64,000 bases of DNA from Cristatella mucedo (taxonomy: Eukaryota; Bryozoa; Phylactolaemata; Cristatellidae), in contig WPIO01000093.1 in NCBI GenBank assembly GCA_009760855.2, positions 53,501-117,500 on the forward strand, given 5' to 3'. Under the pieces are notes generated by a model that worked only from the letters and a program-made list of their open reading frames with translations, did no database searches and had not been told where the DNA came from. This document shows positions 1 through 11,163 of this stretch, piece by piece (the stretch's first letter is position 1; each line of letters starts with the position of its first letter). The translations under genes and the position numbers were made by a program.

Positions 1-294
1 GCTGATAAGAAATTCAAAAAATCCCTGCATTCCTATTTTGTTCCGGAGCAAAATAGCTTGCACTTGCCCTTCCATCCATCTCACTCATCCAGTGTGCTCT
101 TCAATACCGCTTGCTTCTCAGCATCATGTCATCTTGTTGGCATGTGCACTAAATTGAAATCTGTTGGTGGTGGAGCCTTCAGCTCGGAGGCATGGCAAGT
201 CTAGAAATCACATCCGGCGACCGGCGCTATGTGCATTAACCTTGTACCCATTAAGTCTCAGTTAGAGATTGTTGTTTCGGTCAGCTTTCCTCAC

Positions 295-366
295 AGCGTC
301 GATAGCTCAATCGGTAAGAGCAATGGGCCAGCAACCCAAAGTTTGCGGGATTACTCCTCGTTGGAG
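295..366 (+). pseudogene. tRNA-like remnant (Ala-like loop)
   Basis: TAGCTCAATCGGTAAGAGCA is a good tRNA D-arm/A box. TGGG and CCCA then enclose a seven-base loop CCAGCAA, which would read AGC. The T-arm (GCGGGATTACTCCTC) has lost the TTCRA loop and no acceptor pairing is visible, so this is a decayed tRNA or the head of a tRNA-derived SINE. Confidence 0.35.
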
Positions 367-587
367 GTGAAATCCTTGCCCTTGTGTCTTAGCTCAGGGA
401 TTTACAGAGCAGAAGTTTGTGTCTCCCATGAAGGTCTTGAAGCGAGAGAGAGAGTGCGGGGAGAGAGTGCGGAGAGAGAGAGAGAGAGAGCAGCTGCTGC
501 TGCTTTGCTACCATCCACAGATGCCGTAGCATCCTAAGAGCACTAGGAGAATGAAGCAGGTGCAGCAGCTGTTCAACTAGGCGACAG

Positions 588-635
588 CCAGGCCAGGCCA
601 GTTCTTCGGCCTGGCCTGGCTTGGCCTGGCCTGGC
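588..635. repeat. GGCCTGGCC inverted/tandem block
   Basis: CCAGGCCAGGCCAG is followed after a short loop (TTCTTC) by GGCCTGGCCTGGC, so the block can fold into a strong GC hairpin. Further GGCCTGG units follow. Confidence 0.7.
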
Positions 636-835
636 AGCACGGACGCAGGCACAGGCTACACTGCCTCTCGTGCCGAACGACGATGGCCGTGAAATCTTCG
701 GCCTGTCACGTAATGGCTCCTAATTGAGCCTAGTCGCATTCTCACCGAAGCTGCTACGCCTTCATTTGACGTAGCCTAGCTCTATGGATGGTAGCAAAGT
801 AGCTGCTGCATTCTCTTGCTCCAAGGGTCTTGGAG

Positions 836-887
836 CAAGAGACAGAAGCAAGAGACAGAAGCAAGAGACAGAAGCAAGAGACAGAAG
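836..887. repeat. Four tandem copies of a 13-bp unit
   Basis: The unit CAAGAGACAGAAG occurs four times without change. Confidence 0.9.
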
Positions 888-959
888 GCTCTGCATCTCT
901 TCAGATGCATCATCTTCGTCTGAGGAACTCTTGTCCACAATTTATTGTGCACAAAAGCT

Positions 960-1236
960 CCTCTCCTGCTGCTAACTGGACCGTGTGTATTCAAGCCATC
1001 CTGGGCTGCTACTTCTATTTTGCTAATCACTATCTCGACTGCCCCTCACGACTCAGCTGTGCGCTCCTGGTTTTTCTCTTTGTCGCGTCTTTGTCAGATG
1101 GAGTCCACTGGCCTCCGTATGCTTACCGAAACCTGCTTAGGCTTTCAGTGGGCAATAGAAAACTCTCCAGCGTACTGCCCACTTAGTCTCGGTGGCTTTG
1201 AGAATCTACAGGCAAAGGTACATAAATCATAACGAT
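960..1236 (+). mobile_element. Degenerate LINE-A 3' end
   Basis: GCTGCTACTTCTATTTTGCT, ACCGAAACCTGCTTAGGCTT and AAAACTCTCCAGCG line up in order with the LINE-A 3' region but with many differences, indicating an old copy. Confidence 0.65.
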
Positions 1237-1327
1237 AATAATTGGTCATTTGTGTAGCATTCTTGGAGAAAGGGGCGGGGCTTCTGCACGCCAACCAGTT
1301 TGCCTGTTTTTTCGTCTAAGCCACGCT

Positions 1328-1460
1328 CGTTTGGTCCAGTGTTTCAGTGCTTGCCTCGACTAAGGTCAAGGCGAATGCAGTTGATGGCTGAGGTCGTGGG
1401 CTCGAGCCCCGTGGCACATGTGAATCGCCTGGACAGAGATTAAGTTCCCTTATGTAGCTA
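1328..1460 (+). mobile_element. SINE-B copy
   Basis: TTTGGTCCAGTGTTTCAGTG is the A-box side, GGTCGTGGGCTCGAGCCCCG the B-box side, and AATCGCCTGGACAGAGATTA the shared 3' tail. The end is truncated. Confidence 0.65.
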
Positions 1461-1911
1461 AACAGATGGATTTTTTTAGTGCACCACCTTTGTGCATGCT
1501 GGTTCGACGTCAGCTTGCATGTAGACCAGAGGCAGCTGCTCGGCACTGCCTCTGGTCTCTCGTCTGCATTGACAATCCTGCGCGGTCCTGTGCTGCCTTG
1601 TTGACTCTTCTCGATGACAATGGCAGTGCCCAGGAAAATGAATCTCTATAATAATCTATAATCTAAGCTCATACTCAGGCTCACCGTCACTCGGATGCCC
1701 AAATGCCTGCTCGGATGCCCAAATGTTTTCTTGTTCGTGAAGCATTCTTAGATATTAAGAGCTGGAACGGCGGGTTGTGTTTTATAGCATGCTCGTAATT
1801 CCGATTGACTGCTCTGCTGCCGCGTTCGCATAAGACGGAGCGGCCCCTTCTTTACCGGTAGGAGATGTAGTCTGTACCTGCACTGCCTTGCCGCCCTGAT
1901 TTTGTCCAGGA

Positions 1912-2035
1912 GTTAAGGTGCTTGCTGTTGACGACCCAGGTCGTAGGCTCGGGCAATTTCGGCATGTGTGAAACACTCGGATAGAGATTGAGCTCTCTCA
2001 GGTCTCTATAATAACGGATTACATTTATAATTATA
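1912..2035 (+). mobile_element. Degenerate SINE-B copy
   Basis: AGGTCGTAGGCTCGGGC (decayed B box), then AACACTCGGATAGAGATTGA and CTCTCTCAGGTCTCTATAATA, the shared tail. Confidence 0.5.
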
Positions 2036-2796
2036 CTGCAAGAGGTCTAGTTTTCTGAGTGGGCTCGCTGTGGTAGTGTCGCTCGCTGCGCACCCAGCAA
2101 TCGGTCGGTCGATTCACGACACCCCAGCGCTGGGTGGGTGTGCATCGAACGAGGCCTCCCCGTGGGCTTTCCGGCCCTGCCCTGCCGCCAGTGTAGCGGT
2201 CGTGACCCAAGCCGGCTGGTGGCGATCGAAGGAGAAATGTAGATGGTAGACAGCTGCACTTGTATGTGCTATGCAAGGTAACAAGAGTTGGATGCATTGG
2301 GAATTTTTAAAGTAATTAAAAAATTATTAATTAATTAATTAAATTGCTGGATTCCATGTGAGTTTGTGTGCTTGTGCATGCTGAAATTGCACGTGAAATT
2401 GCACGATCACTAACCAATTGACAAGCTCCCTTCCCGGCAAATCTAAAATGCCTTGAGATTTTTTAATTCTCTTAGGGTGCAACATAAATGTTTTAATATT
2501 ACTATGATTGGTAGGATCATATCCCCCCCGAAATGATCTGTACATGCAAGTGCGCATACAGCTTGGTTGTACATTCGTCACATGTCGTGACTCGCACACC
2601 CTGTACGATTTAGAGCAATCCCTGTGGCTAGCTTTGCAAAATTACTGCTCGCGCTGATATTGTTTTGCATTGTTCAGTGCAGAGCTGATTAAAGTGCATG
2701 GTGGCCTAGCAAATGAATCAATGGCTGATCTATGTAGAGTTCTTCATCTGTCTGCTCGTGCTGCCATTTTTTTACGGCATCCTTTTTCGCTTGCAG

Positions 2797-2904
2797 CCAT
2801 TAACGAGATAAAAACGTCTTATTTATTTGGCTACAACCTGTTCCAGTTTGTGGGCTATCTCTTCGTCTTCGCAAAGATCGCCTATGGCCTATCGACAGAT
2901 CCGG
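2797..2904 (+). CDS. HACD3: HACD exon a: first membrane segment
   Basis: The acceptor follows a pyrimidine-rich stretch ending TTGCAG and the donor is G|GTAAGA. It begins with two bases of a codon and ends with one. It encodes NEIKTSYLF and a hydrophobic helix (YNLFQFVGYLFVF). The reading frame runs open upstream of the acceptor but shows no homology there. Confidence 0.9.
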
Positions 2905-5900
2905 GTAAGAGTCTCCCTCCGAGTCGCTGTGCAGACAGGCCACAGGACCAGCTGCCTGTGCTGCTGTGCGCTGTGTGGTGCTTGCACGGTCCACTCGTGC
3001 AGTAGGCACTCGGTGGGCTTCAAAGCTTTTCGGTTTTGAGCAGGCCGCCTATTATAGCAGGTCACTGCTGACCGGATGCATGGCTGTTCAAATGGAGAAA
3101 GCTGACCCAGAGTCCCTGGCTGCACTCTTGCAACTGATGCCTACAGTAGACACCCTAGTCCAAGCCAGCAGCCACCGGCCAAGGTGCCTACTGTAGTGGT
3201 GCAGTGCATAGCCTGTCTGTCGTTGCTAGTGGCTAGCTTGGCTGGCCCTGGTCCTTGTTACTATAGGAAGGTCGTGCCGAAGTCTCTCTTTAATCCGTGC
3301 CCTATTGGGGGCCGTGTGCTCTTACGCAACGACATCTACTCTCCAACTGCCGACTGTGGCACATCTTTTTTAGCGGTCCTGAGCTGCTACTTCTATGCTA
3401 CTCACTACCTCAACTGCTCTCCTGACTTTGCTATGCTTCCCACTTTCTCTTTGTTGCGTGAGACTACGTCTGTTGGCTACCGAATGCGTACCGAAAGCCG
3501 CTTAGGCTGTGTGTGCGCTATACAAAACTCTCCTGCGTAACACCCACATGGTCTTTATGACTTTGTGGAGTTACAGACGGAGATACATTACATTACATTA
3601 CATTACATTCAGCCTCCTCTTCACTCTGTGGTCGGTCTAGGGCTGCTGCAGGGTTCAGCAAGCTCTTGACAATTTTGCTGGCTGTGCCACGAGCTTGGTG
3701 CAGTACCCGGGCAGTTTGTGTTAGCCATTTTGAAGTCGCTTGATCGTTAGCTGCCTGTCAGCACAGAGTCCCTGCTGCACTAGCCACAATGAACAGCTGG
3801 GGGGGGATAAATTCACATGTATGGAAGGATTAGCCCTGCCCCTCCTCCTCCCATCGGGTCCCCCATAACCACTGCTTCTCCTACCGTTTCTGAAGAAAGA
3901 AGCGGCTTCCGGCAGTGATGGCGGCTATCCTGTAGTGCATCGGTGTGGGCATCACACTGTACCACGAAGTGGTGTATCCTGATCGTCTGTGCTATTCTCT
4001 GCGCATTCTCCATTCCTTTGCTGGCGTTCGGGAGCTCTGCACCATCTTGGTTCGTTCGGCCTCCGCCCCCCACGGTGCAAATGCAGGCTATCGGCTATCC
4101 GGGGTCTGCTACACGCCTTAGTGTTTCACTGCTGCAACACTGCTGGGAGCCCCTCCGGCAGCTAAGCTGCAGGGCCCCCCACACATTCGAGCACACACAC
4201 ACAGCTGCAGTGACTTTTCTGACTCACTAGACCAAATGAATAATGCAGGCTGGCGAATCAGCCATCAGCGACAGGAATGTTTTCGACAACGAAGAACATG
4301 TCTCACGCTGACCTCAGGAGCTGGACCCAGGCCAGCCGGTGCCATCGGCAGGAATGCTGACGCCGGCCGCCCTAGTCCACCTGACTCTAATCAGCAGGGC
4401 CTTGCTGTGTCTGCCAGCTCTGGGTCGTCTGCTCTGCTGCTCTGCTGGCTGGTGCAGTCTGGCCGTGAAACACAGCCGTCGCCGGCGAAACACTTCCGTT
4501 GCTCGCCCATTCCCCCTCTGATGTGTGCGCTCCTGCAGTGAAGGAGATGGTCGCAAGCCGGTGGTCATAACCTAACATGTTAGTGTTATGCTAGTTGGGT
4601 CCTGACCTGCATCAAGCACACAGCGTGAATATGCAGCCACGCCCTCATACGCATCGTCATCGGTGACTCATCATTGCCGACTGGCGTGAGCAGCTAGTGA
4701 GTCGTGCGCGGCAGCCGCTGCACAGCTGGTTGGTGAGCTCTCTACTTGCTTCCTGTCCACAGGATACAAGTCGAAGGCCTACGATGATATCGGTTTCGTC
4801 ATCTGCCTTTGTCAGTTCGTTGCCATACTCGAGATCGTTCACCCCTGGGTCGGCCTTGTCAAGTCGGCCGGCGTGCTGGCGCCATTCCTGCAGGTAAGCA
4901 TTAGCACCTCCAGAAGGTCACGCCGCGTGACTGTGCCACCGGCCGCATGACTGCGCCACCGGCCGCAAGAGTGTATCCCAGTATCATGTGCACCGCTTGA
5001 CCACAGCGCAGCCGCGTGGCTGCTAGCCGCAGCTGCAGCAGTGCGGCCGCCATTAGCGAGACGTCATGCTCCACTCTTTCCTTGGGACAGAGCTGCAGGA
5101 GCCGCTTGCTTGGGGACTTCGGTGGGGGCTAAAAAAAAACACACCAGTCGCGCTCGAGCTTACCGACAGAGTTTGCCAGGGCTGCAGCGCCCGGCGCACC
5201 GGCTGCACGCCGCCATTCGCCGTCCCGTGGCACTTCCGCTGCCTGCTGGCCGTCCCGTGGCACTTCCGCTGCCTGCACCGCTGCTTCGACCCCACGGGCA
5301 AAAGCTGCCGCCTGCCGTCGGTGTCGTCTTGCAACTGTCACGTGCCTGCTCAGGTGGCCGGACGGAATTTCATTCTCTTCGGCCTCGTCTGGCGTGAGGC
5401 CGAGCTGCAGTCGAGGGTCGTCGTCACATACCTGCTCCTCGCCTGGAGCGCCGTCGAGCTGTTCCGGTAGGTTGCCCGCCCGAGCGAGCTACAGCCAAGC
5501 CCGCTACTGCTCGAGCTGCCAGAGCCGTCAGCCCAGGTCAAGCGTGAGCAACAGTTGAGGGTCTGCCTGCCACTGCCGCCCAGGTACCCGTTCTACATGC
5601 TGAGCAGTGTCGGCGTCGAATGGAAGGTCGTCACGTGGCTGCGTTACACCGTCTGGATCCCGCTGTATCCCGCCGGCGCTCTGCTAGAGAGTAAGCAGCA
5701 GCCGCCGCCTCGGTCGCTTCGTGTGCAGCTGCTGCCACCGAAACTCGGCTCCGTTGCTGCCGATGCCGCTGCTGCCTCTGACTTTAATGCACCGACCGGC
5801 ATCCGTCGAATTCGCTTTGACCGTTTCATCGTTCGTCTTTGCAGCTGCTGTCCTACTTCAGTCCACATTCCTCTTTGCCAAGTCGGGCAAGTACTCGTGG

Positions 5901-8832
5901 GAGCTGCCGAACAGTATTAACCTCTCGTTCTATTTCCCGTGGTTCCTATATGTCTACCTCATCGCCGTGCTGTCAGGTAAGGCAGGCGCCAGCAACCGTT
6001 TGGCGCCTGTTCCACGTGTTGTGCGTTCGTGCAATCCCAAGTCTGACTCCACGAAGCATGAGGCTGCCTTATTTAAGAACAGCCGCCTGTAGTTCTGTCG
6101 CACGTTCGTGTCTCTCGGTGAGCAATCGGTGTTGCCGAACACACTTCATCTCGTGTAACCAAGAGAACATGAAAAGTAGAGCATTAGTGTGCCATTTGAG
6201 GAAATCGATAGCATGAAAGTAGCTACGAAAGATGTCAGGAAAAGAAGTGTCGGGATCTGGTGTAAGAGGAAGCATAGTGTATTTGTTAAAGAATTGTAGA
6301 TGTGAAATCCTTAGTCTAGGTCCAAGCAAAAACCCGTCATCAGCAGTTGCCAAGTAAAAGACAGGAGCTTTTTTTTTTAAATCCTCCAGAGCAAAGTTAC
6401 AATACTGTAGAGAAATTTGGTTGAACTACTGGGATTATTAGATAACCGTGTGGTTTAAGTAGCCCCTTATCCTAGAGATGGAGCAAATGTGACGACTTGC
6501 CATAAAAGCAGAAGTCAGAATTAATGAGTATGAAGTTGGGATTGTCAAATAAGACACCTAGATTGAAACCTCGAGATCATCAAAGAGGCCTATATAGGTT
6601 CTTTTTAGTATTCATGACCCAAAGGCCTAGGTTGACCCTAGCGACCCTGAAGCCAGTAATCGTGCATAGTCACAGCTCGTGATAGGGATCTTGCTACCAT
6701 ATAGCTGATCCTTAGTGCGCACTCACACATTGATGCAACACGTTTGAGTTGCTTGAGTACACTGTCTGTTGGATTCCTTTTTAATTGAGGAATATGTTTG
6801 ACGGAAATACAAAAACTAATGTAGGGAATAGATGTCACTGGTACTTTTTTTTTTTACAAAATCGGCTTCAGTACAATGTTTATGCTTAAATCCTGATTTG
6901 GGCATGGCCAGATGAAGTATCTATTCTGTTTTTCCGTGAATCATTCAGCCTCGGTGCTTTCAAAATCCTTGACACAACATACACAGAAAAGCAGACAACA
7001 TTGGCATTAACCCAGGTTTTTTAATTACGGTGCCAAGTTTCGATTGAATTGAAACACTTAATCTGAGTGCCTTGGACCAATGTCATGCCGAGCGAGGCTT
7101 GTAATGTCTAAGCTATGCAGGCAGCTGAGCTGCACAGATAGCTAAAGCCAAGTTTTCGGCCGATGAAATGTAACCCCGCATAGTGGTACAGCATCAGCAG
7201 GTAAAACTGTTTTGCTGCTCTTAATTATTGTAGCTATGTCGTCTGGATGATTAGTTGAAACCTGTAGTGACAATGGAGCAGCAGGTGACTTGAGAAATGT
7301 TAATGAGTGTCGAATGAATTTGGCTGGGAATTCTCATCACCACAGTCCTAAAGTGGAAAGTAACACTGGATCCTCTGTCGTCCTTGACTACACAACTCTA
7401 ATAGCTATTATGCTTCTATGCTGTTTCTACCTGGTCTGTCGTCTGGCACTATTTTCCAGATTACATTCACTGGTATCTCTATAGTGGTATGGTGGTTAAG
7501 TCTTAAATACTGTTTTACTTGGTCTAGATCTTCAGCCTGCAGAATGATTCTAAATAAGTAATAATCATAATAATAATAATATCACACTTGATAAAGTGCC
7601 CTCAGAGAACTCAATCTCTTTCTAGGTGCTTTACATATGCTGCAAAGAAAACACAATCGGATGGTTAGTGGTATCATGCTCAATAAACAACAAGAATGAC
7701 ATGGTTAGGAGTGACATGCACAGGGTCAGCATGTGCATGTGGTTAGTGGCAGCGTGCACAGTGTCAGCACGCATAAGCACATAAAGGTCGAATCATAGGG
7801 ACCCACTAAATGCTGTGCTAAATAGGCATGTTTTCAAGTTCTTTTTTAATGTGGTCAAGTCAGGAGATGTTACGCAAGTTGGGAGTGAGTTCCGGGCTTT
7901 GAGAGCATACGAACTAAATGCATGGTCTCCAAAGGATTTGAGGTTTGTACGAGGTATAGGTAAACAGTTAGATTACAAAAAAGTGAATGGTACGATGCTT
8001 GGCCTGGTGAGGCAGGAGATCTGATAGGTAGGCTGGTGCCAAAGAATGAAGGGACATAAAAGTGAATGACAAAACCTTGGGAGTTGATGCATTGCTTGAC
8101 TGGGAGCCAGTGCATGTCGGCGAGAAGTGATATGATGTGGCAGCTGCGACACTCACGACAGACAAGCCTAGCTGCAGAGTTTTGCACCAGCTGTGAGTAA
8201 TACTTTAGCGATCTTCTGAGGCAGCAGAATTTGTCTAAATGAGTAGTGCCAGTGATGTCTCTTTTTTGCAGTTTAGTGTGGCTCTCAGAGCTGGGTCTTA
8301 GCGTAGCCCACTTCACGACCCAGGTCGTTGGTTGGAGGCCTGTAGCAAGCTATTCTTTCTTGTGAGCTGCAAGTAGGCTAAACCTCTTCTGTCGCTAAAG
8401 AAGTGAGGTTCGTGAATCATCCGACCGTCACTTAACGTCGATCGTAGCGACAGGCATGAAGCAGATTTGTGCTGTGGCAAAGTGCATCAGTCCATTCACG
8501 TTTCTGCATCCTACCTTGAGCACCATGCTCTGCGTGCAACTGCTGTGACCGCCGTGGGCTAGAGCGCCACATTTTCTGGCCAAGCTGCACTAGGTCACTT
8601 CGGTTGCTTGGTGATGCTGTGGCGTTCTCCATTTTGCTGGTGGATTGCCTCGTTCTGTCTGCTTAGCGCTCCTTGAGACTTCCTGCGCTTCGTAGTACGG
8701 TTTGCTGCAGCGGCGCCTCGTTCGCCATTCGTTGCAGCCATAGTCTTACTAATGAGACATATGTATCACGCACGACAGAAAAAATTATATGGCCTCGACT
8801 ACTTACGTCTCAAGAAGAGGAAATTGTTATAA
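2797..8832 (+). CDS. HACD3: HACD3-like 3-hydroxyacyl-CoA dehydratase, C-terminal six exons (5' partial)
   Basis: Very-long-chain (3R)-3-hydroxyacyl-CoA dehydratases are multi-pass ER membrane enzymes that remove water in the third step of fatty-acid elongation. Six exons join in phase into 227 residues that follow the family from the first membrane helix to the C terminus. Landmarks are SYLFGYNLFQFVGY, GRNFILFGLV, AVELFRYPFYML, WLRYTVWIPLYP and YPAGALLE. In the last, Tyr and Glu seven residues apart match the catalytic pair known from yeast Phs1. The spacing and the GRNFILF segment resemble HACD3 more than HACD1/2. The protein ends KKRKLL, which fits a KxKxx ER-retrieval signal. HACD3 proteins carry an N-terminal p23-like domain. 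No such exon was found upstream, and the first visible exon opens at a splice acceptor, so the 5' part is missing or off the window. Family assignment is firm; HACD3 orthology is likely. Confidence 0.9.
2905..4762 (+). other. HACD intron after exon a
   Basis: It holds one LINE-A 3' end. The rest (3610-4760) shows no conserved frame or repeat that I recognise. Confidence 0.75.
3265..3606 (+). mobile_element. LINE-A 3' end in a HACD intron
   Basis: Matches to CTTACGCAACGACA, CTCACTACCTCAACTGC and CACCCACATGGTC are followed by five ATTAC units. It lies in the same orientation as the gene. Confidence 0.85.
4763..4893 (+). CDS. HACD3: HACD exon b: second membrane region
   Basis: The acceptor is TGTCCACAG and the donor CAG|GTAAGC. 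It encodes KSKAYDDIG, a helix with FVICLCQFVAILEIVH, and GVLAPFLQ. The IVHPWVG stretch corresponds to the conserved ETIN/EIVH region of the family. It closes in phase 0. Confidence 0.9.
4894..5353 (+). other. HACD intron after exon b
   Basis: GC-rich, with a 30-bp duplication and smaller CACCGGCCGC repeats. Frames of over 100 codons on both strands reflect the composition. Confidence 0.75.
5219..5278. repeat. 30-bp tandem duplication in a HACD intron
   Basis: GCCGTCCCGTGGCACTTCCG followed by CTGCCTG occurs twice head to tail, 30 bases apart. It lies about 75 bases before exon c. Confidence 0.85.
5354..5466 (+). CDS. HACD3: HACD exon c: GRNFILF and WSAVELF helix
   Basis: The acceptor is CTGCTCAG and the donor CG|GTAGGT. 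It encodes VAGRNFILFGLV followed by a helix with LLLAWSAVELF. The terminal Arg codon is split with the next exon, giving FRYPFYML. Confidence 0.9.
5584..5690 (+). CDS. HACD3: HACD exon d: catalytic Tyr/Glu exon
   Basis: It encodes YPFYMLSSVGVEWKVVTWL, then RYTVWIPLYPAGALLE. The Tyr of LYP and the closing Glu are spaced as in the Phs1/HACD active site. The donor is A|GTAAGC. Confidence 0.92.
5845..5976 (+). CDS. HACD3: HACD exon e: loop and last helix start
   Basis: The acceptor is TCTTTGCAG and the donor G|GTAAGG. It encodes LLQSTFLFAKSGKYSWELPN and then a strongly hydrophobic stretch with FPWFLYVYLIAVL. The SGKYSWELPN motif parallels the TGRFSFTLP loop of HACD3. Confidence 0.9.
5977..8737 (+). 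other. Long last HACD intron
   Basis: It holds a minus-strand LINE-B end at its right. The stretch 6150-6840 has weak minus-strand frames that may be an old mobile-element ORF, but I cannot name it. 6850-7550 shows nothing. Confidence 0.65.
7557..8290 (-). mobile_element. LINE-B 3' end in the last HACD intron
   Basis: From right to left it shows [27 protein letters not shown] and [12 protein letters not shown] frames broken by shifts, then the 3' UTR and the hairpin reversed into AATAATAATAAT at the left edge. Confidence 0.85.
8738..8832 (+). CDS. HACD3: HACD last exon: basic tail and stop
   Basis: The acceptor is TTGCAG. It completes the last helix (IVLLMRHMY) and encodes a lysine-rich cytosolic tail ending KKRKLL before TAA. 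An overlapping frame on this strand is also open, but only this frame continues exon e in phase and gives the family's basic tail. Confidence 0.85.
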
Positions 8833-8908
8833 AAAAGGAAGGCTGTGATCAGTTGCAGTAGTGGGATCGTGCTGTGCTGTGTACCGTCGTCATTTGTCTC
8901 GGTGTTTT

Positions 8909-8914
8909 ATTAAA
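8909..8914 (+). terminator. Poly(A) signal ATTAAA for HACD
   Basis: ATTAAA lies 76 bases after the HACD stop and is followed by a T/G-rich stretch, as expected of a cleavage site. It is the common variant of AATAAA. Confidence 0.6.
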
Positions 8915-9864
8915 CGTTTTGTTTTTTAACATGGCGTCTTGCTTGTCGGCTCGTGTTGCTGCTGCTGGCGTCTGCTGCATTAGATCCTCGGCGTTCTTGC
9001 ATTCACGAGGCTGAGTCAACAGCTGGACTCAAGCGACACTCATAGTACCTGACTGCAAGAATGAGGAGGAGGAGGAGAGTTGTGCATCGTTGATGTGGGG
9101 AGGACCGATGACAAAACGCACCCAGCACCGATGCATGCGTCCTAGGCGTTCGCCAGTTTGCTAGCGACCGCAGCAGTGCAGGTACTCGTGTTCTCGTCGT
9201 TAAAGTCAGTGCGACGGGTCAACGACAGTCAACGGCAGTGTAACTGCTGCATGTAGCTAGCGGCTGCTTCCGTTGCTTAGCAGCCATCGCCTGGGCGCGC
9301 AGTCGACACGTCGGCCCTGATCGTATGCCCGCGTAGTCAGGCATGGCTGCCCGAAGCTTTCTTATGATTTGCCACAAAAGAAGATGGTCTAATAGGTCCT
9401 ATCAATCCGACGGCAGGCAGGTACGAGTTCATCCGCTTAGCCTAATGAGCAGCAGAGAAGTGTTGCGACCTCCCCTTACTGGTCAGCAGAAAATAGGACG
9501 TTCCGAAGTCAGCCGGAATCAGAAGAGCCTCTCCCAGCACACGGGATCGGATCGCAAGACTATCCGGTGGCATGGCGGTCGGTCTAGCCTAGCAGTGGTT
9601 GCTGCTGCTGACCACAACTCTTGCCCCAGAATAGCCCCTAACCACTAAGGATGACCGAATGAAGCTCAGCTTCAATCCTATACCTAGTGGAGAGCACTGC
9701 GCTATGCCAACCGAGCCACACATCTTGAAAGCAGGGGTCTGAAGGCCGGACTCTACTGTAAGGCGAATGTACGAGTAAAAGCCGGTTGCTGTGAGGTTTC
9801 TGCCAAGCAAGTGCTGATCCCGAGCTGCCATTTTCCAATGGACGAGCAACAGTATGCATCTCTA

Positions 9865-10025
9865 CTGATTCAACAGCCTTTTTTGTGTAGCAATAGTAGA
9901 GGCTTAACGGCTATCACCCCCACTTGCAGCAGCAGCAATAAAGGATCGCCCACCACTGCATGATTCGAATCCACGACCTCGGGGCCAAGGTCTTGAAAAG
10001 CAGCCGCCTTACCTACCCGGCCCTT
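9865..10025 (-). mobile_element. SINE-A copy
   Basis: CTGATTCAACAGCC, AATAAAGGATCGCCCACCAC, GATTCGAATCCACGACCTC and GCCGCCTTACCTACC give the tail, body, B box and A-box side in reverse. Confidence 0.75.
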
Positions 10026-10145
10026 GCTGTCGCCGAACTGTGTCGTATCAGTAAACCGCTCAGTTAAGTAGAAAAATACACCCGAAATCGCAGTGGGGGC
10101 ACAGGTCAAAGTTCAGACCTCACTGTAACTACTCATATATATATA

Positions 10146-10283
10146 AATAATTATATGTAATTTATTTGTATAGTGCCCCAAGAGAACTTAATCTCTATTC
10201 AGGCGCTTAACATATGCCTTGGAGCTCGAGCCCACGACCACAGCCAGACCTTGGTCAGGGCGAGCACCTTAACCATGGATTAT
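10146..10283 (-). mobile_element. SINE-B copy
   Basis: TTTGTATAGTGCCCCAAGAG, TCTATTCAGGCGCTTAACAT, GAGCTCGAGCCCACGACC and GCGAGCACCTTAACCATGG give tail, B box and A-box side in reverse. Confidence 0.75.
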
Positions 10284-10852
10284 TAGTGCCTTGCTTGCGA
10301 ATGTTTAGGCTAAGATTTAATAAGACGGTGGCCATGCGGTCTGCAGTTCGCCCGGCATCCCCTGGGCAGAATTCTGCAGCAAAAGACAATCAAGGTTATC
10401 GATTAGGAGGGTAAGAATAAGAATGCGCATCGGCCAACGCCAGTGGAATTTACTTTCCCTATCAACGAACTGGCAGTTCTGTAGTGTAGTGTAGCGCCTG
10501 CTGGTGCCCAAGCAGCTACAATCGGCTTCGGCAAGTTTTTCACAGCACTTAAGCGAGCGCCCTCTCGCTAGATCCGACTAGATTCTCATTGCTGACGCGA
10601 TCAAATCGCTTGCTTGTCAGCTCTGGGGGGGAGGCTCTCGTGACTCTGCTCAGCTGCAAGATATTGGACGAGCACATGTCTTTTAAGGCCCTCGATCTCA
10701 GCGGCTTCAGTGGCATGCGAGACCTGCCGGCGGCTTGCTGCTCCGCCGCCTTCCGTTCGCCGCCTGCTCGTCTGCGTTGCCTGACTGATGCAGCGACAGG
10801 CTGGACAGCGAAATCGAGCGCGAGGCAAGATCAGCATGTCAGATCTTTTATA

Positions 10853-10858
10853 TTTATT
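10853..10858 (-). terminator. Poly(A) signal AATAAA for GALK2
   Basis: AATAAA on the minus strand lies about 305 bases past the GALK2 stop. It is the first canonical hexamer I found in that direction. Confidence 0.45.
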
Positions 10859-11163
10859 CGTATAATCTGTAGCTAGCATCTGTATGCGCATGCTGGCTCA
10901 AGGTGAGGCCAATGGCACAGCAGTCAGCGGCGGCGATGGGTAATTAGGCACACAAGCGAAGGCTGCTGTTGCTGCTGTCACTGGAGCACACCGCTAAAGC
11001 TGGGTGACCGAAGTTAACGTCAAGGCCGCGATAATACAACGAGCCTCTGCGACTGCGCAAGAAAGGTGAGTTTAAAAAAAAAATAAGTGCAAAATGCTTT
11101 GCCTCTTGCTGCGAGGATGCGGTAAAATGCCACCGCTGAAATCATCCTCACTCGACCTCGTCC

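Larger units (their letters stand above)
1..2796. other. Left flank: no exon recognised
   Basis: It holds the tRNA-like remnant, short tandem repeats, an old LINE-A end and two SINE-B remnants. I searched the frames for the p23-like part of HACD3 and saw none. It is probably intron of the HACD gene. Confidence 0.6.
8915..10852. other. Convergent intergenic region HACD/GALK2
   Basis: The two genes end towards each other. It holds a SINE-A and a SINE-B, both on the minus strand. 8930-9860 shows no recognisable feature. Confidence 0.7.

Noticed and set aside
389-652. Leu/Ser-rich minus-strand frame near the left edge
   Set aside because: It runs through the GA repeat and the GGCCTGG block; low-complexity artefact.
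7815-8024. Plus-strand small protein at 7815
   Set aside because: It is the antisense shadow of the minus-strand LINE-B copy.
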